Assembly: GCF_030694375.1 (NCBI RefSeq)
Contig: NZ_JAUXYL010000038.1
Location: 434,001-498,000 of the forward strand
DNA: 64,000 bases
Direction: 5' to 3'
Source of the DNA: Algoriphagus sp.
GTDB lineage: Bacteria; Bacteroidota; Bacteroidia; Cytophagales; Cyclobacteriaceae
This document shows positions 27,583 through 36,672 of this stretch, in pieces. Each line of letters begins with the position of its first letter. Position 1 is the stretch's first letter. Position numbers and translations under genes: made by a program. The notes under the pieces are model-generated. The model was not told where the DNA came from. It searched no databases and worked only from the letters and a program-made list of their open reading frames with translations.

Positions 27583-27605
27583 CCCGTAAATCTTCCAAAA
27601 AAAAC

Positions 27606-28424
27606 ATGGACTACCTCGATCAAATTCAAGACGCTGTTTCATTTATCCAAAAGCTACACCCGTCGGAGGTTCCGATAGGAATTATTTTAGGTACTGGTCT
27701 GGGAAGTCTCGGAAATCAGATTGAAGTCGAACTTGAAATAGATTACAAAGACATTCCTCATTTCCCCGTTTCCACAGTGGAAAGCCATTCTGGGAAATTA
27801 ATTTTTGGTACCCTTTCAGGTAAAAAAGTAATGGCAATGAAAGGGAGGTTTCATTACTACGAGGGCTATTCGATGAAAGAAGTGACTTTTCCGGTGCGGG
27901 TAATGAAAAAACTGGGAGTAGGCACCTTGTTGGTCTCCAATGCCTGCGGTGGGCTAAATCCTGCGCAGGAAGTTGGAGACGTGATGCTCATCACCGATCA
28001 CATCAACCTGTTTTCGGATAATCCACTACGCGGCAAAAATTACGACGAATTAGGCCCGAGATTTCCTGATATGAGCGATGCCTATTCACATGAATTGATC
28101 GAAAAAGCGCTCAAAATTGCTGAAAAAAAGGGGGTCAAACTTCATCGTGGCGTTTATGCAGGAGTGGAAGGACCCAACCTGGAAACCCCTGCTGAATACA
28201 AATATTTACGAATTATTGGAGGCGATGCGGTGGGCATGAGTACTGTTCCCGAGGTGTTGGTTGCACGGCATTCCGGAATGGAAGTATTCGGGATATCAGC
28301 GATTACCGATATGGGTATTGAGGGTAGAATCCATAAAGTAGATATCGCCTATGTACTCGCTGCCGCAGCCAAGGCCGAACCAGTCATGGGGATGATTTTG
28401 AAAGAATTGGTCGCCGTCATTTAA
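27606..28424 (+). CDS. Purine-nucleoside phosphorylase
   Basis: A 272-residue trimeric-type (PNP-I) purine nucleoside phosphorylase, which splits purine nucleosides with phosphate to base and ribose-1-phosphate. Motifs include IGIILGTGLGSLGNQIE (phosphate site), FPVSTVESHSGKL, MKGRFHYYEGYSMKEVTFPVRVM, LVSNACGGLNPAQEVGDVMLITDHIN, and AGVEGPNLETPAEYKYLRIIGGDAVGMSTVPE near the base-binding site. It is a single-gene unit with a -7 box before it and a terminator after it. Confidence 0.94.
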   Translation: MDYLDQIQDAVSFIQKLHPSEVPIGIILGTGLGSLGNQIEVELEIDYKDIPHFPVSTVESHSGKLIFGTLSGKKVMAMKGRFHYYEGYSMKEVTFPVRVMKKLGVGTLLVSNACGGLNPAQEVGDVMLITDHINLFSDNPLRGKNYDELGPRFPDMSDAYSHELIEKALKIAEKKGVKLHRGVYAGVEGPNLETPAEYKYLRIIGGDAVGMSTVPEVLVARHSGMEVFGISAITDMGIEGRIHKVDIAYVLAAAAKAEPVMGMILKELVAVI

Positions 28425-28441
28425 TTCGTTTGCGAAAATTA

Positions 28442-28483
28442 AAACTAAGAATCCTGCTTCAAAAGAGATTGGATTCTTAGTTT
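28442..28483 (+). terminator. Hairpin after the nucleoside phosphorylase gene
   Basis: Perfect 13-bp arms AAACTAAGAATCC / GGATTCTTAGTTT flank a 16-nt loop, 17 bp after the stop codon. The arm ends in TTT but no long T-run follows. Confidence 0.6.
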
Positions 28484-28640
28484 CTATTGATGACGATGTG
28501 ATTTTGAAGTAACCGGATTTTTAGCTTTTATCCATTTTTACGCAGTGGTACTTTCACACTTCCAGAGCCTCTATTCTTTTTTAGTCTTGTAGCGAAAGGA
28601 TTTTTGGCCCGTTTACAATAAAAGGACCTGTGCTTTTCGG

Positions 28641-28648
28641 TAAATTTG
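28641..28648 (+). promoter_or_regulatory. -7 promoter box of the TonB receptor operon
   Basis: TAAATTTG fits TAnnTTTG and ends 16 bp before the ATG at 28665. A matching -33 TTTG is not seen at standard spacing. Confidence 0.5.
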
Positions 28649-28664
28649 GTTTCTTGAACTTGTT

Positions 28665-31079
28665 ATGATAAGATTTTACGTTAGTTCACTTTTTCTCATT
28701 TTGATTTTTTGTTTTCCGACTTTCGGACAGACAGATTCGCTTCGTTTTTCTTTTGGAAAAATAGAAGGCCCCCATCCCGGTACCTATATTTTAACAGGTA
28801 AAGTCACTTCAAAAGATGGTGCTAAGCCAATTGAAGGGGTAGGTGTGCATGTTGACGGAGTTTTTACCGGCGTAAGTACAGATCGTTTTGGGACGTATTA
28901 CTTGACTATTACTCCCGGAGATCATCGTGTAGCCTTTCGGCATATTTCCAACGTTCCGGTATTTACCCGGATTTTGCTTTATGAAAACGCCGTTGTTAGT
29001 GTGCAAATGGTGGAAAAAGCATTCGAACTTGATGGTGTGGTAGTCCTGTCCGATGAGCCTGATCGAAATGTGAGAAATCCAATCACGGGAGTCACCAAAT
29101 TGACGACCACTGAACTGAGAGCTATTCCTGCATTTCTGGGTGAAGCAGATATTTTCAAGGGGCTCCAGCTTCTACCTGGCGTGAGTTCTGTAGGTGAAGG
29201 GACCTCCGGAATTAATGTCCGTGGGGCTAAGGCAGATCAAAATCTCCTTCTGATGAATGAAGTATTGGTCTTAAGTTCTAATCATGCTCTTGGATTTCTA
29301 TCAGGCTTCAATACTGATGTGACAGAGAATTTCACACTTTACAAAGGAAATCTACCGGCTAACTTTGGAGGAAGAGCAGGTTCTGCACTGAATATCCTGA
29401 TGAGGCCCGGAAGCAGTGAAAGCTGGCAAGGCCAAGTCGGGTTTGGAACATCCAATGGCAAAGTATTAATCGAAGGGCCGGTTGTAAAAGACAAGATTTC
29501 GGTGATTTTTGGTGGTAGAGTTTCGAACGTGAACTGGCTCCTTGGACAGGCGCTGGACTTGGATATTCAGAATAGTAGGCTGAATTTTTATGACGGCTAC
29601 CTCGGATTGAACTGGGATCTGGGCAAGGGGCATCTGCTTGAAGCCAACACGCTAGTGACAGGCGATGACTTTCAGTTTTCGGATCAATTTGGATACGAAT
29701 GGGCAAACCGGATCAGTTCGCTGCGATATAAAGGGATTTTAGGAGAAAATATTTCCATCACCGGTTTATTGGCTGACGGCAACTTTGATAATGCTTTTTT
29801 TGACCCTGAAGGAGTCGATGCTGCCAAAGTGAAGAATGGGATGCGCTACCAGCAAGGAAAAGTGTCTGCCACTTGGGCTAATGATAAACTTGCGTTAACA
29901 GGTGGTTTGGAAGGGATTTATTATCAGGGAAAACCAGAGCGAATTTCTCCATTTGACGAATTCTCCGCCATTCAGGAAGAGCAAGTTGGTAAAGAGCGGG
30001 GAATGGAACTCTCCGGATTTTTGTCTTTGGAATATGAGCTGGGAGAAAATACCGGATTTGTCGGAGGCTTGAGGTATTCAGGTTATTCCCAATTGGGTGC
30101 GGATACAGTGTATCAATACAATCCGAACGGGCCGATCAGTGAAAGTAATATCACAGGCGAAACTCCATTTCCTTCCGGGAAAATTAAGTCGTATTCTGGT
30201 TTTGAACCCAGATTTTCACTCAGACAAAATCTGAATGCTACACTGTCTGTGAAGGCGAGTTATGCGAGACTCTTTCAGTACATTCAGTCTGTGTCCAATA
30301 CGTTTGGACCAACTCCGATAGACCTTTGGCAATTGAGCACAAGCTACATCCCACCACAGCGCTCGGATAATTTCTCCCTTGGGATCTTTAAAAATGCGAA
30401 AGACAACAGCTGGGAATATTCCATTGACGCCTTTTACAGGACAAGTGTCAACCAGGTGGAATACCGGGATTTTGCGCAGATATTTCTAAATCCGCACATG
30501 GAGACTGAATTGGTTTTTGGAAAGGGGGAGGCCTATGGCGCTGAGTTTCTGATCAAGAAAAACCTTGGCGTGGCGACAGGATGGTTGGCTTATACGTATT
30601 CCCGTTCTTTTTTTACTTCCCAAAGTGGGTTTAGCGAAGAGCAAATCAATAAGAATGAGCGTTTCCCTTCGAACTATGACAAACCGCACGAGGTCAATTT
30701 TATCCTTAGCCGTAGGATGTACCCGAGAGGGCTTTTCAACTTCTCGGTCAATTATGCCACTGGCCGTCCCGTCAGTGCAGTGAGTGCATCTTACATCCTG
30801 AATGGTGGGCTTGTAGTGCCGGATTATTCCAATAGAAATCAATATCGAATTCCAGATTACTTCCGGGTGGACGTTTCTTACACGATCGAAAAGGTATTCT
30901 CCAAGAAAGGAGACAGTTTGAATTTCAGTATTTACAATCTTTTTGGAAGGAAAAATGCGTATTCGGTTTTTTGGCAAAAAGATGAAGATTCGAAGCAGTT
31001 GAGACCTTATCGTCTGGCAATATTGGGATCAATTTTTCCTTCGATTACTTACAGTATTAAATGGGGAGGGAAACAATGA
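28665..31079 (+). CDS. TonB-dependent outer membrane receptor with CarboxypepD_reg-like domain
   Basis: An 804-residue outer membrane receptor that would import a ligand using TonB energy. It has a signal peptide (FLILIFCFPTFGQ), a carboxypeptidase-regulatory-like domain (TGKVTSKDGAKPIEGVGVHVDGVFTGVSTDRFGTYYLTI), a plug domain with GEADIFKGLQLLPGVSSVGEGTSGINVRGAKADQN, and a C-terminal beta barrel. The stop overlaps the ATG of the DUF4249 lipoprotein gene (ATGA), so the two form an operon. The substrate is not identifiable; there is no SusC-type length or SusD partner. Confidence 0.92.
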   Translation: MIRFYVSSLFLILIFCFPTFGQTDSLRFSFGKIEGPHPGTYILTGKVTSKDGAKPIEGVGVHVDGVFTGVSTDRFGTYYLTITPGDHRVAFRHISNVPVFTRILLYENAVVSVQMVEKAFELDGVVVLSDEPDRNVRNPITGVTKLTTTELRAIPAFLGEADIFKGLQLLPGVSSVGEGTSGINVRGAKADQNLLLMNEVLVLSSNHALGFLSGFNTDVTENFTLYKGNLPANFGGRAGSALNILMRPGSSESWQGQVGFGTSNGKVLIEGPVVKDKISVIFGGRVSNVNWLLGQALDLDIQNSRLNFYDGYLGLNWDLGKGHLLEANTLVTGDDFQFSDQFGYEWANRISSLRYKGILGENISITGLLADGNFDNAFFDPEGVDAAKVKNGMRYQQGKVSATWANDKLALTGGLEGIYYQGKPERISPFDEFSAIQEEQVGKERGMELSGFLSLEYELGENTGFVGGLRYSGYSQLGADTVYQYNPNGPISESNITGETPFPSGKIKSYSGFEPRFSLRQNLNATLSVKASYARLFQYIQSVSNTFGPTPIDLWQLSTSYIPPQRSDNFSLGIFKNAKDNSWEYSIDAFYRTSVNQVEYRDFAQIFLNPHMETELVFGKGEAYGAEFLIKKNLGVATGWLAYTYSRSFFTSQSGFSEEQINKNERFPSNYDKPHEVNFILSRRMYPRGLFNFSVNYATGRPVSAVSASYILNGGLVVPDYSNRNQYRIPDYFRVDVSYTIEKVFSKKGDSLNFSIYNLFGRKNAYSVFWQKDEDSKQLRPYRLAILGSIFPSITYSIKWGGKQ

Positions 31080-32182
31080 AAAAGTTGAAAATTTTAGGTG
31101 TATTGATTGTTTTCCTTGGCCTTAATTCCTGTGTGGAGCAGATTGAATTTGAGTTGGAAAAGTTAGAACGGGAACGCTTGATCGTATCGGGCACATTGAC
31201 CAATCTGAATGAACCACAGGTTGTTTTTCTATCAGAGACGATTTCCAAAGCCAGAAAACCGCTACTTGCAGACGAAGAAAACAGGATTTTTACATTAAAT
31301 GATTTGCCAAGGCCTTTGCAGGGAGCAAGGGTAACCTTAGTGGATGCCAGCCAGGGGAGACCATGGGTCTATCAAGAAACCGAGCCCGGCAAGTATGAGC
31401 TATTTGACTACTTGGGGACTGGGTCAAATTCAGAATTATATCTGGAGATACGAGTAGGAGATCGGGTATATCGCTCTAGACCTCAAAAAATTCCTGAAGC
31501 AATCGGATCGGATGAATTGAGTTTTTCCTTTGAGCGGACCCGGTTGAAGGATAATCCTGATGCGGCTCAGGTATTGATCAAGACAGCGGTGACCTTGCCG
31601 GATCAAGTTGGGGATTATTACTTGCGTTGGGCAGTGGATGAGGCATATTTTTGGGATTTGACCTTTTTTCCAAATCCGTTTAATACGCCTCCGCCTCCCT
31701 GTATCGTATTTGGTTTTCCCGACCCTGAGCGAATCACACTGATCAATGGGGACCTTCTCAATAAACCGGGAGGGAAAAGCACGCAAATCGTCGCCAAGCG
31801 ACTGGTTGATCAGTCCTTTCTCAGCAGACATTATTTTACAGTCCGACAATTGAGTATTTCAAAAAATGCCTACGAATATTGGAGAAGGGTGAGAGAATTG
31901 GTTAATAATACAGGTTCTGTATTTGACTCGCCACCGGCTTCGATTCAGGGAAATCTATATAATGTAACCAATCCCGATGAAGTAGTTCTAGGGTATTTTG
32001 AAGTGGCAAGGGCCAAGGTTTCGAGAATCTATACCACATTTAAGGATGTCCCTTTCTTTTTGGAAAAAAGCTGCGAATATATTCCAAGCAAGCGGCTAGA
32101 CCAATATCTGCCTACCTGTTTAAGCTGCAACGCATTTCCAAACAGTCAAATGGAGTATCCCGAGTGGTGGTTTGATGAGTGA
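31076..32182 (+). CDS. DUF4249 lipoprotein, partner of the TonB receptor
   Basis: The ORF track starts at 31061 but the ATG at 31076, overlapping the receptor stop, gives MKKLKILGVLIVFLGLNSC, a lipoprotein signal with the lipobox cysteine. The following region (ERLIVSGTLTNLNEPQVVFLSETIS and later YLEIRVGDRVYRS, PDEVVLGYFEVA) matches the DUF4249 family of Bacteroidota, whose members are normally encoded next to TonB-dependent receptors. The mature protein is about 350 residues, with several cysteines near the C-terminus (CEYIPSKR..PTCLSCNAF). Likely a surface or periplasmic substrate-binding partner; function inferred. Confidence 0.85.
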   Translation: MKKLKILGVLIVFLGLNSCVEQIEFELEKLERERLIVSGTLTNLNEPQVVFLSETISKARKPLLADEENRIFTLNDLPRPLQGARVTLVDASQGRPWVYQETEPGKYELFDYLGTGSNSELYLEIRVGDRVYRSRPQKIPEAIGSDELSFSFERTRLKDNPDAAQVLIKTAVTLPDQVGDYYLRWAVDEAYFWDLTFFPNPFNTPPPPCIVFGFPDPERITLINGDLLNKPGGKSTQIVAKRLVDQSFLSRHYFTVRQLSISKNAYEYWRRVRELVNNTGSVFDSPPASIQGNLYNVTNPDEVVLGYFEVARAKVSRIYTTFKDVPFFLEKSCEYIPSKRLDQYLPTCLSCNAFPNSQMEYPEWWFDE

Positions 32183-32262
32183 GAAATTGTAAGATTTGAA
32201 GATTTGAAAATTGAAAAATTCAGGCTCCTTAGCTAAATCTGCTTCCTGATTTTATTTTATTC

Positions 32263-32297
32263 AAAAACACCCCTCCGGAATGGCTTCAGGAGGGGTG
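32263..32297 (-). terminator. Terminator of the M20 amidohydrolase gene
   Basis: Arms CACCCCTCC / GGAGGGGTG form a strong stem; on the minus strand it is followed by TTTTTG, 36 bp downstream of the M20 stop. It may also stop transcripts from the plus-strand lipoprotein operon. Confidence 0.75.
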
Positions 32298-32332
32298 ATT
32301 TGTAAACTATGGTCTATCCGCTAGGGTCTTAT

Positions 32333-33625
32333 TTACTTTTTCATCCCCATATAATCCACCACAAAGTAGCTCATCACACGAACTCCCAACACAAATCCAC
32401 CTTCGTCGATATAGAAGTCAGGCGTATGGTGAGATGGAGTTTTGGTCGGGTCACCACCTTTTTTCATTCCACCAAGGGAAATAAACAATCCCGGCTTTTC
32501 CCGCTGGAAAAAGCTGAAATCCTCTGCACCAGTAATCAGTTCATTGATGATGACATTTCCTTCTCCCGCAGCTGCCAAAATAGTAGGCTCCATTTGCTTG
32601 GATAGCGTGGGATCATTGATTGTGGAGGGGTAAAGCTTGGTGATGTTGACATCGGCCTTGCCGCCTGCGCTTTCGGCGATATTGGTAGCTATCTCTGTGA
32701 TTCTTTTATGTACGAGATTTTGTTGGTCATCTCCGAATGTTCGGATCGTACCGATCATTTCGACTTTTTCAGGAATGATGTTATGGCGTATTCCACCATG
32801 AATCGCACCAACAGTCACCACAGCAGGGGCTTGAGTGATATTGACATTTCTTGATATGATGGTCTGAAGTCCGGTAATTATCTGTGCTGAAGTCACGATA
32901 GGATCCACGCCTGACCAAGGGGAAGCTCCATGAGCTTGAGTGCCATGAACAATAATTTCAAGGTTATCTACCCCTGCCATGGCCGGACCCGAACGGTAGC
33001 CGATTTTTCCCACTTCCATCTGCGAACCAATATGAAGACCAAAAACCGCATCCACGTCCTTCATCACACCTTCTTCAACCATTTGCTTGGCACCCCAAGA
33101 GGTGACACCTTCCTGATAGATTCCTTCTTCGGCAGGTTGAAAAAGAAACTTTACAGTGCCTTGAAGTTCATTTTTCATCCCAGCCAAAACTTCGGCCACA
33201 CCCATCAAAATCGCCACATGCGTATCGTGCCCACAAGCATGCATCACACCGGTTTCTTGACCGTTGTAAATGGTGGTGACTGTAGATTTGAAGGGTAAAT
33301 CTGCTCGCTCAGTAACAGGAAGTGCATCCATATCTGCACGAAGTGCGACTGTTGGACCCGGTTTTCCACCTTTCAGAATCCCGACAACTCCGGTCACGGC
33401 GACGCCCTCTTGAACTTCGATTCCCAAAGCACGAAGGTGATCCGCTATTTTTTTAGCTGTTCTTACTTCGTTGTTTCCGAGCTCAGGATTTTGGTGAATG
33501 TCGCGTCGCCATTCGATGACTTTATCTTCGATTGCGGTAGCTTTTTTATCTATTTCTGGTCTAAGCTTCGTTTGGCCAAATGCCGTTCCGCTGATTAAAA
33601 TCAGGGCTAGCGTAAGTTTTTTCAT
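32333..33625 (-). CDS. Secreted M20-family amidohydrolase
   Basis: A 430-residue zinc-dependent amidohydrolase of the M20D type (hippurate/aminoacylase-like). It has a signal peptide (MKKLTLALILISGTAFGQ), so it acts in the periplasm or outside. Metal-site blocks are ALRADMDALPV, MHACGHDTHVAILMGVAEVL, FLFQPAEEG, GLHIGSQMEVG and ELITGAEDFSFFQREKPGLF, and the dimerisation domain is GAIHGGIRHNIIPEKVEMIGTIRTF. The exact substrate is unknown; N-acyl amino acids or peptides are usual. It is a single gene with its own terminator. Confidence 0.92.
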   Translation of the reverse strand: MKKLTLALILISGTAFGQTKLRPEIDKKATAIEDKVIEWRRDIHQNPELGNNEVRTAKKIADHLRALGIEVQEGVAVTGVVGILKGGKPGPTVALRADMDALPVTERADLPFKSTVTTIYNGQETGVMHACGHDTHVAILMGVAEVLAGMKNELQGTVKFLFQPAEEGIYQEGVTSWGAKQMVEEGVMKDVDAVFGLHIGSQMEVGKIGYRSGPAMAGVDNLEIIVHGTQAHGASPWSGVDPIVTSAQIITGLQTIISRNVNITQAPAVVTVGAIHGGIRHNIIPEKVEMIGTIRTFGDDQQNLVHKRITEIATNIAESAGGKADVNITKLYPSTINDPTLSKQMEPTILAAAGEGNVIINELITGAEDFSFFQREKPGLFISLGGMKKGGDPTKTPSHHTPDFYIDEGGFVLGVRVMSYFVVDYMGMKK

Positions 33626-33779
33626 AATTTAATAAGGTTGATGGTATGGATCGTGGCTATTTGATTGGCTGAAAATAAAGATAGAAGTTTTACAAAGCTT
33701 TCCCTATTGGGATTAAATCTCTGATTGGAGAACTTTTCATTCAATTAATTCTTTACTCTACAAAAGAACAGAACAGGAT

Positions 33780-34478
33780 ATGGAATTGAAAGATAAAATT
33801 GCAGTCGTCACCGGAGTCAGTAAAGGTGTAGGACTTGAAGTTGTAAAACAATTATTGGAAAAAGGGACTGTTGTAGCAGGCTGGGGTAGAACTGCACCTG
33901 ATTTGAAGCATGCCAATTTCCACTTTTTCGTTTGCGATGTCGCTGTGGAAGAACAAGTTGAAAAAGCATTCTTGGCAACTGTTGAGAAGCTGGGATCCGA
34001 TATTCGCATTCTGGTTAATAATGCCGGGTTCGGAATCGCTGGAAAATTTGAAGAAATGTCCTCAGAAGACTGGAAATCGATGTTTGATACCAATGTCCAC
34101 GGGATTTTCTATGTCAGTAAGCGATTGGTTCCTGCCATGAAAGCGGCTGATGAGGGCCATATTCTCAATGTAGCCTCCATCGCAGGACTGAATGGAGTCG
34201 CCAATTTTGCAGGGTATGTGGGTACCAAACATGCGGTCAGAGGAATCTCACATTCGATGTACATGGAGTTGCGCGACTTCGGAATCAAGGTTTCGACCAT
34301 CTATCCCGGCTCTATCCAAACCAACTTTTTTGACAAAATAGAAGGAACGACGACGAATGAAAACATGATGCGTCCAGAAGATGTCGCTCAGACAATCGTT
34401 CAGACATTGGAGACGCATCCAAATTATTTTGTGGCAGATGTGGAATGCAGACCGTTGAGACCTAAAGGGAAGAAGTAG
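33780..34478 (+). CDS. SDR family oxidoreductase
   Basis: A 232-residue classical short-chain dehydrogenase: TGVSKGVGLEVVKQLLE cofactor motif, NNAGFGIAGKFEEMS, NVASIAGLNGVANFAGYVGTKHAVRG with YVGTK as the YxxxK catalytic pair. It is short for the family, lacking the usual C-terminal extension. The downstream neighbour is a hairpin repeat at 34513-34561; no operon partner is visible, so substrate cannot be suggested. Confidence 0.85.
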   Translation: MELKDKIAVVTGVSKGVGLEVVKQLLEKGTVVAGWGRTAPDLKHANFHFFVCDVAVEEQVEKAFLATVEKLGSDIRILVNNAGFGIAGKFEEMSSEDWKSMFDTNVHGIFYVSKRLVPAMKAADEGHILNVASIAGLNGVANFAGYVGTKHAVRGISHSMYMELRDFGIKVSTIYPGSIQTNFFDKIEGTTTNENMMRPEDVAQTIVQTLETHPNYFVADVECRPLRPKGKK

Positions 34479-34512
34479 GTTCCCGGTAACATAATTTGAC
34501 TTAGCCATTTTG

Positions 34513-34561
34513 TGTCAGTCCGAGCGGAGTCGAGGACCCTTCGACTCCGCTACCAATGACA
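34513..34561. repeat. Dispersed hairpin repeat, copy 1 (TGTCA...CGACTCCGCT...TGACA)
   Basis: Perfect arms AGCGGAGTCGA (34523-34533) and TCGACTCCGCT (34541-34551), bordered by TGTCA and TGACA. Related copies occur at 47455, 59319, 61084 and 61157. The rest of 34479-34751 is AT-rich without a recognisable gene. Confidence 0.7.
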
Positions 34562-34751
34562 GAGTATGATTTGTTTTGAAAATATTGATATTTCGGTATT
34601 TTATTCTGATTTAATATTTCTAGAGAACTGCTCCCTGTCATTTCCATTTTGTATGTTCGCAGAATATTTAAGACTCAGGGTAACCAGAATCTTACATTAA
34701 AGCCTAAAATTTGCCATTTTTTCGAATGATAGATCGGATTTGAATGAATTT

Positions 34752-35876
34752 TTATAAAATTTCATCCATCGTGACCAAAGGAATGTCTTTTCGATTAAAA
34801 TCCCGCAGTGGGTGGTATTCTGAAGTAGGATAAGTCCAGCCCTCATCAGTCAATTCCCAAAGCAATGGAGCTAAGTTTTGTACGGCAGCTTTGCAACCCT
34901 GGACGATTGCACCCATTTTTCCTGTTTGCTTGGATAGTTTAGCCTCATTCTCGATCTCGAATGGGCAACTGAAACCTTTTTCCTTCAAAATTGAGCAAAA
35001 TGCTCTCCAATCCATCGAGTCTCCCAAACCAAAACCGGGCAAAGTCGCCTCGTACTGATGCCGATCCCAAGAATTGGTGCTGGAGTGAATGCCAAGTTTT
35101 TCGGCCCATTCCGTCGGGATTTGCTGCATGGGATACATATTTCCCCAGAAAGGATCGGGGTTGTTTCGGGTCGATTTGACGTGAATGCGCTTGAGGCGAT
35201 TCATGTCCGTGTTTTTAATGACTTCTACAGGGTCTGTATGTTGCCAGACATCATGAGAGGGGTCGTAGATTTCGCCGTGATTTTTCTCGGGAACGAGTTC
35301 GTACATCAGTTTTCGGGCGGCGAGCACTCCTGTCAGGTTGTTATAAGTACCGCTGAATCCCGAACTTCTCCAGCCTTCCATGGGGCAGTTTTCATACAAA
35401 ACGGTGACTCCCAAGCTATCGGCGTAGCGGATGATCGGACCGAAAATCCGCTGGTATTCCAGCAGGTTTTTCTCAAAGCCACCTTCTTCATTTCCCAGTT
35501 CGTGATTGTATCCCACGAAGGTTCCGACTTTGACATCATTTTCGTCTCCACCAAGCAGGTGGGCCATCCGGATCAAGCGGAGCAGGTGATTTTGGTTTTT
35601 GAGTCGGTGCATTGGGTCTCCACCGATCAGGTTTTCGAAAGCCCCGATAGAAAGCCGAAGCTGCGCGCCATTGAATTTCTCAATCAAGGCTTTGGCCTGA
35701 TCAGCACCAAAGTTTTCATAATCCAGGTGAGTCGCCACAAAATCATCCCGCGTTCCATCCTTTCTGAAGACACAAAGATCCAGCCCCTGCACGCCGATTT
35801 CTGTTGCTTTTTCGACAGTTTGATCCAAATTCAATTGGTCAAATGCCGAAGTCATGATCCAAATTGGGTTTGCCAT
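34752..35876 (-). CDS. Sugar phosphate isomerase/epimerase (xylose isomerase-like TIM barrel)
   Basis: A 374-residue cytosolic TIM-barrel protein of the AP endonuclease-2/xylose isomerase-like superfamily. Typical strands and metal-ligand candidates are seen in VQGLDLCVFRKDG, VTVLYENCPMEGW (Glu), GEIYDPSHDVWQHTDPV (Asp-x-x-His), RIHVKSTRNNPD and FSCPFEIENEAKLS. No signal peptide. It is a single gene on the minus strand. Members act on sugars, inositols or their keto forms; the exact reaction is unknown. Confidence 0.82.
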   Translation of the reverse strand: MANPIWIMTSAFDQLNLDQTVEKATEIGVQGLDLCVFRKDGTRDDFVATHLDYENFGADQAKALIEKFNGAQLRLSIGAFENLIGGDPMHRLKNQNHLLRLIRMAHLLGGDENDVKVGTFVGYNHELGNEEGGFEKNLLEYQRIFGPIIRYADSLGVTVLYENCPMEGWRSSGFSGTYNNLTGVLAARKLMYELVPEKNHGEIYDPSHDVWQHTDPVEVIKNTDMNRLKRIHVKSTRNNPDPFWGNMYPMQQIPTEWAEKLGIHSSTNSWDRHQYEATLPGFGLGDSMDWRAFCSILKEKGFSCPFEIENEAKLSKQTGKMGAIVQGCKAAVQNLAPLLWELTDEGWTYPTSEYHPLRDFNRKDIPLVTMDEIL

Positions 35877-35999
35877 GGTTTATTGGGTTTGGGTTAAAAA
35901 TAGGGAAAGGTGAGGATTGAAAAAATGAGATTGGGATTAGTGGTTAACTTTTCGAATGGGTTTAATTCCATTATATTTAGGAAGCTAATATTTTGAAAA

Positions 36000-36215
36000 A
36001 TGAATATTCAAAACCGGAAACTTGAACTTATTAAAAGCCTTATTTCGATTGAAGATGAGGGATCTATTGATTTTTTAGAAGCTTATTTGAAAGCCAAACC
36101 GTATCGGCTAACGAAAAGTGAGCTTTTAAATAGAGCTGATTTGGCATCCGAAAATATTGTTTCCGGAAAATATCAGAACCAAGATGATTTAGAAAAAGAA
36201 TCTGAAAGTTGGTAG
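36000..36215 (+). CDS. Orphan antitoxin-like small protein
   Basis: A 71-residue acidic protein: MNIQNRKLELIKSLISIEDEGSIDFLEAYLKAK followed by ELLNRADLASENIVSGKYQNQDDLEKES. This layout (N-terminal helical DNA-binding/dimer part, then a toxin-wrapping segment with SGKYQ..DLEKE) resembles the small antitoxins of RelE/ParE-type modules common in Bacteroidota. No toxin ORF follows: 36216-36672 holds only repeats. It may be a remnant of a toxin-antitoxin pair or a solitary regulator. Confidence 0.5.
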   Translation: MNIQNRKLELIKSLISIEDEGSIDFLEAYLKAKPYRLTKSELLNRADLASENIVSGKYQNQDDLEKESESW

Positions 36216-36357
36216 AATCTAAAGATTGTTCTCTGCTCTTTTTTTCTTCCTTTTATTCATTAAAAATGAACTAAACTCCGCTCGGCTACCGAATTCAGGA
36301 TAATGAAGAGGAGTATAATATTTTGAGTCCTTCATAGTCTCGTTACCATTTTTTACA

Positions 36358-36569
36358 ATTTGGCTAAAGCCCCAACGAGATTTTAATGTTTGGAGGAATG
36401 GGCTAAAGCCGCATTCCTATTCATAAAAAAACTATTTTGGCTATTCGTACTTCCCGTAAACGTATTCCGGGTTAATGAAATATCTAAATATTTTCCCGAC
36501 ATCAATTCCCTCCAACTTCAGTTGGAGGACTATAAAGATCACTTTTCCTACTTCCGGCTTTAGCCAAAT
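36358..36569. repeat. REP-like composite element with terminal inverted repeats, copy 1
   Basis: Terminal 14-bp perfect inverted repeats ATTTGGCTAAAGCC (36358-36371) and GGCTTTAGCCAAAT (36556-36569) enclose two hairpins: GGAATG-GGCT-AA-AGCC-G-CATTCC (36394-36417) and CCTCCAACTTCAGTTGGAGG (36509-36528). The left half is shared, inverted, with 50866-50980. The element resembles non-coding REP/MITE-type repeats. No gene is present in 36216-36672. Confidence 0.7.
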
Positions 36570-36672
36570 CATTTATATCAAATAGAAGAGTGGAGCTCTA
36601 ACTTGCTTTGGATTAATTTCGATTTTAAAAAATAGCATCCATTAGTGTAAGAAAAGTGTCTAGGTTGACAAC

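Noticed and set aside
35058-35897. 279-residue plus-strand ORF opposite the TIM-barrel isomerase
   Set aside because: Antisense shadow; the minus-strand frame shows clear family motifs and the plus-strand product does not.
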